64,000 nucleotides of DNA, taken from the NCBI GenBank assembly GCA_963643225.1, contig CAVIIX010000002.1, positions 1 through 64,000 on the forward strand, in the 5' to 3' direction. This stretch comes from UBA1258 sp963643225. Its GTDB lineage: Bacteria > Bacillota > Clostridia > Lachnospirales > Lachnospiraceae. How positions within the stretch are numbered: position 1 is the first letter of the stretch; the number at the start of each line of letters is the position of its first letter. The notes under the pieces are model-generated. The model did no database searches. It had not been told where the DNA came from and saw only the letters and a list, made by a program, of their open reading frames with translations. A program made the position numbers and the translations under genes. Positions 59,026 to 64,000 of the stretch are shown piece after piece.

Positions 59026-61263
59026 ATGTATATTTTTCTGATTGTACTTCAGATTATAATAATCAGTTTTGCGGTGTTTTCCACCATTCTTTTGTCCAGA
59101 CTTCACGGTTCTGTTGATAACAAATTCCTTTTTACAAGTGCCTTGTGCATAGACATTTATGCGGTGGGCTATTTAATTGAAATGCTGTGCCGTACTGAAG
59201 AGTCTGCATGGGTGGTTTTGTCCTTTGAATATATGGGCTTAAGCTTTATTGCATTGTGCTTTACAATCTTTATTTTTGAATACTGTCACGTAAAATGGGC
59301 AGGAAAATGGCTTATAATCCCAGGCTTGGGTTATTGCCTGTTTGTTTATTTCAGTGTTATCACAACTCCCTATTTACATCTTTATTACAAGGATTTAAAG
59401 ATGGTGGATTCCGGGTATTTTATGCACGTTGAAACCGTCAAATCAGCCTTGTATTTTTCTTTTGTCTTTTACCAGATTGCAATTATGATACTTTCAGCAA
59501 TCATCCTTGCATCCACCATGAAGCGTGTCAATAAGGCTACAGAAAAGCGCAGAATTTTACTTTTGGTAATGGAATGTCTGGTGCCGATTGTGGGTATTAT
59601 CGGTACGGTTTTTATAGATTTGGGCGGCTGGGATCCAAGCCCCCTACTATTAACCTTCCTGGTAACTGCTATGGCGATTACCCTTAAGGGCGGTAAATTT
59701 GTTGATATTTTAAACCTTGCCCGTGAAAAAATTTTTTCAAATGTAGGTAACGCTGTTATTATCACAAATTCCTCCTTTTTATATCTTGAATCAAATTCGC
59801 TTGCAGACAGCATTTTTCCGGAGCTTAAAAACATTGATTCAGGCTACGATTTAGAGCTTTTACCTATTAAACTTCGAGACCTAGATAAGGATGAAGTCTA
59901 TTTTACTTTGGAAGATAAATATTACAGAAGTACTGTGAATGCACTTTATGAGCGGGAGACTTTGGTCGGCTACATTATCAACATTACCGACATGACCGAC
60001 ATCCGAAGGCAGATGGATGAAATGGAACGTCTTAAAAATGAAGCGGACGCTGCCAACGAAGCAAAATCAGTTTTCCTTGCCAATATGTCCCACGAAATCC
60101 GTACCCCTCTTAATGCAATCATCGGTATGGCAGAGCTTTCAGAGAAAGAAAAATCGGAAAGCATCATAAAGGAATATAACGCCCAGATTAAATCGGCGGG
60201 CAAGATGCTTTTAGGCATTGTAAGCGACGTGCTTGATTTTTCAAAGGCAGAATCCGGCAGGCTTGAGCTTGTGCAGGTGGAATTTGATACGGCGGAATTT
60301 TTAAATTCAGTAATTAATGTCACCAATATGCGTATCGGAGACAAGCCCGTAGATTTTATTGTGGATATCGACCCAAATATTCCAAAAGCTTTATTCGGAG
60401 ACGATGTTCACTTACGCCAGATTTTGTTAAATCTTTTATCTAATGCCGAAAAATTCACCCAGTCTGGACACATAAAGCTTTCTCTTGAAGCAAAGTCAGA
60501 GGGCCACGGAATGCGGCTTTACGGTGCTGTTGAAGATACAGGCATCGGTATTAAGGAGGAGGATCGGGACAAGCTTTTTACAGCCTTCCAGCAGCTTGAT
60601 TCAAAGCGTAACCGTCGTATTACAGGCTCTGGCCTTGGCCTTGCGATTTTTGCACAGCTTGTGACTAAGATGGGAGGCTCCTACAGGCTTGAGAGTAAAT
60701 ACGGAGAAGGCTCCACCTTTTTCTTTGACGTTTCCTTGGACATTGCAGACAACAAGCCCTTTGCAGAGGCTACACGTGAAGCCATAACAGTAGCTAAATT
60801 TTCAGCTTTTTCTTTATATGGTACTGCAAAAGAAATTGAATTGGAAAAGACTGAAGAAAGGAAAACGTCGGAATCGGACGTTCCAGACTATTCGGCATAT
60901 TCGGTACTGGTGGTAGATGATAACAAGGTTAACGTGAAGGTGCTTGCGGCCTTTCTAAAGCACTTTAACATTGTGGCAGACACGGTATATTCAGGATATG
61001 ATGCCATAAGCCTGGTTAAAAACAAAAAATTCGATTTGATTTTCATGGACCATATGATGCCCGATATGGACGGCGTTGAAACCACAAGACATTTACGTGA
61101 CATGGAGGAAGAATGGCTTTTGAAAGTACCTATTATTGCCTGCACTGCCAATGTTGTAAAGGGAGTTGAAGAGCTTTTTTTACAGGCAGGCATGAACGAT
61201 TTTGTACCAAAGCCTATTCAGCTTGATACCTTAAAGAAAATTATGGCTAAATATTTAAAATAG
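59026..61263 (+). CDS. Membrane hybrid histidine kinase with receiver domain
   Basis: A 745-residue signalling protein. Seven N-terminal membrane helices (about residues 1-225) resemble the HisKA_7TM input, followed by a PAS-like stretch (about 235-335). HisKA carries phospho-acceptor His356 (NMSHEIRTPLNAIIG); the ATPase domain has ILLNLLSNAEKFTQSGH, VEDTGIGIKEED and GSGLGLAIFAQL. The C-terminal receiver has VLVVDDNKVN with phospho-acceptor Asp675 (LIFMDHMMPDMDG). It is orphan: no response regulator is adjacent. The ATG at 59026 has GAAGGGAGCCTT upstream; the longer TTG frame from 58981 is less likely. Confidence 0.9.
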   Translation: MYIFLIVLQIIIISFAVFSTILLSRLHGSVDNKFLFTSALCIDIYAVGYLIEMLCRTEESAWVVLSFEYMGLSFIALCFTIFIFEYCHVKWAGKWLIIPGLGYCLFVYFSVITTPYLHLYYKDLKMVDSGYFMHVETVKSALYFSFVFYQIAIMILSAIILASTMKRVNKATEKRRILLLVMECLVPIVGIIGTVFIDLGGWDPSPLLLTFLVTAMAITLKGGKFVDILNLAREKIFSNVGNAVIITNSSFLYLESNSLADSIFPELKNIDSGYDLELLPIKLRDLDKDEVYFTLEDKYYRSTVNALYERETLVGYIINITDMTDIRRQMDEMERLKNEADAANEAKSVFLANMSHEIRTPLNAIIGMAELSEKEKSESIIKEYNAQIKSAGKMLLGIVSDVLDFSKAESGRLELVQVEFDTAEFLNSVINVTNMRIGDKPVDFIVDIDPNIPKALFGDDVHLRQILLNLLSNAEKFTQSGHIKLSLEAKSEGHGMRLYGAVEDTGIGIKEEDRDKLFTAFQQLDSKRNRRITGSGLGLAIFAQLVTKMGGSYRLESKYGEGSTFFFDVSLDIADNKPFAEATREAITVAKFSAFSLYGTAKEIELEKTEERKTSESDVPDYSAYSVLVVDDNKVNVKVLAAFLKHFNIVADTVYSGYDAISLVKNKKFDLIFMDHMMPDMDGVETTRHLRDMEEEWLLKVPIIACTANVVKGVEELFLQAGMNDFVPKPIQLDTLKKIMAKYLK

Positions 61264-61362
61264 CAAAAAATGCGATAATTTTAAAAAAATCGCAGAATCC
61301 ACCTATTGTTTTTGAAAATCTGTGTGGTAACATCAGATTATAAAAAAAACGGGGGAACAGAT

Positions 61363-62094
61363 ATGACATTTGGAAGCTATATGATGAGTCAGTTTACTCT
61401 GGCTCAGTACGGAGAATTTTTATTAAGAATTCTTATAGCCTGTCTGTGCGGTGCGCTGATAGGCTATGAAAGAAGTATAAGATTTAAAGAAGCAGGTATA
61501 CGTACCCACATAATTGTGTGCTGTGCTTCTGCAATGATTATGATTATTTCAAAATACGGCTTTGCAGATCTTGAGGGCTTTGAGGGAGCCGTAAATTATG
61601 CGGGCACCCACACAACAGACCCTGCACGACTTGCAGCCCAGATTGTAACGGGTATTTCATTTTTAGGCGCAGGCGTCATCTTCCACAACGGAAACTCTGT
61701 TAAAGGCCTCACCACTGCCGCAGGTATCTGGGCAATTGCAGGCGTAGGCATGGCAATCGGCGCCGGCATGTATCCTTTAGGACTTTTTGTTTCAATCATT
61801 ATTTTTGTAATTCAGTTTGTAATGCATAAATTCGAAATTGGCGGTGATGCCCTTTGCACAAGCCAGTTGCGTTTTGTCGTGCGCAACACAGAGGAATTCA
61901 GACGTGCCTTCAACGAATACATTAACGACTTAAACGGACAGATTGTTGAAAGCAAAATAAAATTTGACGAAGACGGCTATGCAAGCTACAATGTCACAAT
62001 TCGTACTGCAAAAGAAATCACCATCGAGGAATTAAACTTCTTCCTTGAATCAAAGGGCGAAGTAAAATCCGTAAGCTGTGTTTCCATGAATTAG
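61363..62094 (+). CDS. MgtC/SapB-family membrane protein
   Basis: A 243-residue protein. The N-terminal membrane domain of four to five helices has the family signature ALIGYERSIRFKEAGIRTHIIVC and later GISFLGAGVIFHNGNSVKGLTTAAGIW. A small C-terminal soluble domain follows (about residues 160-243, ACT-like). MgtC-like proteins are linked to magnesium limitation and growth control. The start at 61363 has GGGGGAACAGAT upstream. A short TGCGAT/ATCGCA hairpin (61268-61292) separates it from the kinase. Confidence 0.9.
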   Translation: MTFGSYMMSQFTLAQYGEFLLRILIACLCGALIGYERSIRFKEAGIRTHIIVCCASAMIMIISKYGFADLEGFEGAVNYAGTHTTDPARLAAQIVTGISFLGAGVIFHNGNSVKGLTTAAGIWAIAGVGMAIGAGMYPLGLFVSIIIFVIQFVMHKFEIGGDALCTSQLRFVVRNTEEFRRAFNEYINDLNGQIVESKIKFDEDGYASYNVTIRTAKEITIEELNFFLESKGEVKSVSCVSMN

Positions 62095-62130
62095 CCGATG
62101 ATTAATCATTGAATAATTATGCAAAAGTAC

Positions 62131-62159
62131 TTGATAAACATGCATGAGCGTGATATAAT
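62131..62159 (+). promoter_or_regulatory. Promoter of the amino-acid ABC operon
   Basis: TTGATA (62131-62136), 17-base spacer, consensus TATAAT (62154-62159). Confidence 0.85.
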
Positions 62160-62205
62160 CGGCGTTTGTAAATGAAACATTGTTTAAAAAAGAGAGGTTT
62201 TAATT

Positions 62206-62997
62206 ATGAAAAAATTAGTTGCTACATTGTTAAGCCTTGCTATGGTACTTACAATGGCAGGTTGTGGCGCAGATTCAAAAAAGAACACAGTATTTTCAGC
62301 AGACGATTTACCCGGTAAGTCAATAGGTGTTCAGCTTGGTACAACAGGCGATATCTACGCTTCCGATTATGAAGCAGAGGGCTCCGTAATTGAACGTTAT
62401 TCAAAGGGTACTGATGCTGTTCAGTCTCTTTTACAGGGCAAGATTGATTGCGTTATCATCGACGAGCAGCCTGCTAAGGCTTTCGTTTCCAAGAACGCAG
62501 ACAAGCTTCAGATTTTAGACGATCCCTTCACACTTGAAGAGTATGCTATCTGTATTGCAAAAGAAAATTCCGATTTAACCGCAAAGGTTAATGAAGCTTT
62601 AGCTGAATTAAAGGCTAACGGCACTCTTGATCAAATCGTTGCCAACTACATCGGCGATGACACAAAGGGTACCTGCCCTTACGTTGCAGATGCAAATAAT
62701 ACCGGTGCTAACGGCACCTTAATCATGGCTACAAACGCCAACTTTGAGCCCTATGAATATTACGAAGGCGGCAAGGTTGTAGGTATTGATGCTGAAATGG
62801 CACAGGCAGTTGCTGATTACCTTGGCATGAGCTTACTCATCGAGGATATGGAATTTGATTCAATCATCGCTGCAGTTCAGACCGGTAAGGCTGACATGGG
62901 CGTTGCAGGCATGACCGTTACAGAAGACAGACTTAAGAACATTGACTTTACAGATTCTTATGCTACTTCAACACAGGTTATTATCACCAGAAAGTAA
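62206..62997 (+). CDS. Polar amino-acid binding lipoprotein with circularly permuted lobes
   Basis: A 263-residue lipoprotein (lipobox MAGC, Cys20) of solute-binding family 3. Its halves are in reversed order. Residues about 36-150 (LPGKSIGVQLGTTGD, SLLQGKIDCVIID, EYAICIAKEN, EALAELKANGTLDQI) correspond to the middle and end of a usual family member. Residues about 168-263 (LIMATNANFEPYEYYEGG, GIDAEMAQAVADYLGM, AAVQTGKADMGVAGMT, IDFTDSY) correspond to the usual beginning. A Gly/Asn/Asp-rich linker joins them. Ligand-binding residues are kept, so it should still fold and bind. Followed immediately by its permease; AGAGAGG precedes the ATG. Confidence 0.88.
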   Translation: MKKLVATLLSLAMVLTMAGCGADSKKNTVFSADDLPGKSIGVQLGTTGDIYASDYEAEGSVIERYSKGTDAVQSLLQGKIDCVIIDEQPAKAFVSKNADKLQILDDPFTLEEYAICIAKENSDLTAKVNEALAELKANGTLDQIVANYIGDDTKGTCPYVADANNTGANGTLIMATNANFEPYEYYEGGKVVGIDAEMAQAVADYLGMSLLIEDMEFDSIIAAVQTGKADMGVAGMTVTEDRLKNIDFTDSYATSTQVIITRK

Positions 62998-63696
62998 TTG
63001 GGTGTAGTATTGAGTGAGTTACAGGCTAAATTTTTTGATACCTTTATAAAGGATAACCGGTATGAATTCATTACAACCGGTTTAAAGAATACTTTAATAA
63101 TCACATTATTTGCCGCAATTTTAGGAATCCTTTTAGGATTCCTTGTTGCGGTTATAAGGACTACTCACGACCGTACGGGCAAGCTTAAAATTTTAAACCT
63201 TTTATCAAAGGTTTATCTTACGGTTATAAGAGGAACCCCTACAACAGTACAGCTTTTGATTATGTACTATATCGTAATGGTTGCTTCCACCAATAAGGTG
63301 TTTATTGCGGTTATGACCTTTGGCATTAACTCAGGCGCATATGTTGCGGAAATTGTGCGCTCAGGCATCCAGTCAATAGATAAGGGACAGTTTGAAGCCG
63401 GCAGAAGCCTTGGCTTTAACGATGCAGAGACTATGTGGCATATTATCATTCCACAGGCCTTTAAGAACGTTCTTCCCGCTCTTGCCAACGAAGCAATTAC
63501 ATTACTTAAGGAGACTTCAATTTCAGGTTACATTGCCTTAAACGATTTAACCCGTGGCGGCGATATCATCAGAAGCTTAACCTATGAAACCTTCTTCCCT
63601 CTTATTTCAGTTGCGCTTATCTACCTTGCAATTGTCATGATTCTTACATGGCTTACGGGTAAGCTTGAAAGGAGGTTAAAGACAAGTGATCGCTAA
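62998..63696 (+). CDS. Polar amino-acid ABC transporter permease
   Basis: A 232-residue HisM/GlnP-type permease. It has about five helices, RGTPTTVQLLIMYY, GAYVAEIVRSGIQSIDKGQFEAG and the EAA-like loop SLGFNDAETMWHIIIPQAF. No ATG fits: the frame starts right after the previous stop, and candidates are TTG 62998 or TTG 63010, the latter six bases after GGGTG. Translation is thus likely coupled to the binding protein. It overlaps the ATPase gene by eleven bases. Confidence 0.9.
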   Translation: MGVVLSELQAKFFDTFIKDNRYEFITTGLKNTLIITLFAAILGILLGFLVAVIRTTHDRTGKLKILNLLSKVYLTVIRGTPTTVQLLIMYYIVMVASTNKVFIAVMTFGINSGAYVAEIVRSGIQSIDKGQFEAGRSLGFNDAETMWHIIIPQAFKNVLPALANEAITLLKETSISGYIALNDLTRGGDIIRSLTYETFFPLISVALIYLAIVMILTWLTGKLERRLKTSDR

Positions 63697-64000
63697 CGGT
63701 GAAACTTTATTTGAAATAAAAAACCTTCATAAAAATTTTGAAGGCGTTGAAGTCTTAAAGGGCATCAATACCAGGATTAAATCAGGCGAAGTGCTTGTAA
63801 TTATCGGTCCCTCAGGCTCAGGTAAATCAACCTTTTTAAGATGCTTAAACCGTCTTGAAGAACCCACAAGCGGTGATATTTATTTTGAAGGAAATAAAAT
63901 TAACGATAAGCACTGTGACATTAATGAAGTCAGATCCAGAATGGGCATGGTGTTCCAGCAGTTTAATCTTTTCCCACACATGACGGTTAAAAAGAACATT
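63686..64000 (+). CDS. Polar amino-acid ABC transporter ATPase (GlnQ type), 3' end outside window
   Basis: Only the first 105 codons are present. It starts at GTG 63686 with GGAGG ten bases upstream, inside the end of the permease gene. Walker A is GPSGSGKST near residue 41, followed by FLRCLNRLEEPTSGDIYFEG and the Q-loop MVFQQFNLFPHMTV, all typical of polar amino-acid uptake ATPases. It completes a binding protein-permease-ATPase operon, the only importer in this window with its own ATPase. Confidence 0.9.
   Translation, partial: MIANGETLFEIKNLHKNFEGVEVLKGINTRIKSGEVLVIIGPSGSGKSTFLRCLNRLEEPTSGDIYFEGNKINDKHCDINEVRSRMGMVFQQFNLFPHMTVKKNI

Overview
The window looks like the chromosome of a fibre-degrading gut or rumen Lachnospiraceae (Clostridia). 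The signs are AT-rich Gram-positive gene style with strong AGGAGG-type ribosome binding sites, Cys-lipoprotein binding proteins with Clostridia-style signal peptides, sugar ABC transporters lacking their own ATPase, LacI/AraC regulators, and secreted and cytoplasmic hemicellulases. No phage genes, insertion-sequence transposase, rRNA or CRISPR array was seen. One tRNA gene (Gly, anticodon CCC) is present.

Layout. 0.1-5 kb: dicarboxylate/amino-acid symporter, HAD phosphatase, small lipoprotein, hemW, and queT on the minus strand behind a preQ1-type riboswitch. 5.1-11.7 kb: a flavin amine-oxidase/phytoene-dehydrogenase-like protein coupled to a ferredoxin-type reductase, a WYL regulator with rsmJ, and an Fe-S aldo/keto reductase with an AraC regulator. 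11.8-17.1 kb: GH127-type arabinofuranosidase divergent from a sugar ABC transporter. 17.2-21 kb: a second ABC module of different base style behind a decayed LacI gene. 21.4-29.6 kb: CorA, a small HTH protein, an ECF S component, two GGDEF proteins, MntP, a YgjP-type metalloprotein and lysoplasmalogenase. 30-34.2 kb: third sugar ABC transporter with its LacI regulator and paired operators. 34.3-45.5 kb: housekeeping block (SprA-like protein, NfeD/SPFH pair, argF, coaX, dusB, heterodimeric ABC exporter, DUF3737, phosphopantetheinyl transferase, DegV). 45.8-51.9 kb: a galactan locus (secreted GH53-CBM61, LacI, an unrecognised 617-residue protein, a zinc-ribbon microprotein, cytoplasmic GH53). 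52-58.6 kb: RsmF-type methyltransferase, then GH115 and GH3 for glucuronoxylan. 58.7-64 kb: tRNA-Gly, hybrid histidine kinase, MgtC-type protein and a polar amino-acid ABC transporter cut by the window end.

How it works together: arabinan/arabinoxylan, galactan and glucuronoxylan side chains are attacked outside or inside the cell, oligosaccharides enter through ABC permeases that must borrow an MsmX-type ATPase from elsewhere, and LacI/AraC proteins gate each locus.

The most unusual items are: (1) a dispersed family of structured intergenic repeats ending in ATTGCGAATATCATTGAC, at least nine copies, two of which encode the C-terminal tails of HemW and RsmJ; (2) an amino-acid binding protein whose two lobes are in swapped order (circular permutation); (3) an unrecognised probable carbohydrate-active protein plus a translationally coupled zinc-ribbon protein inside the galactan locus; (4) a decayed LacI gene in front of an apparently foreign ABC module. 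All assignments are from reading the sequence; no database search was run.
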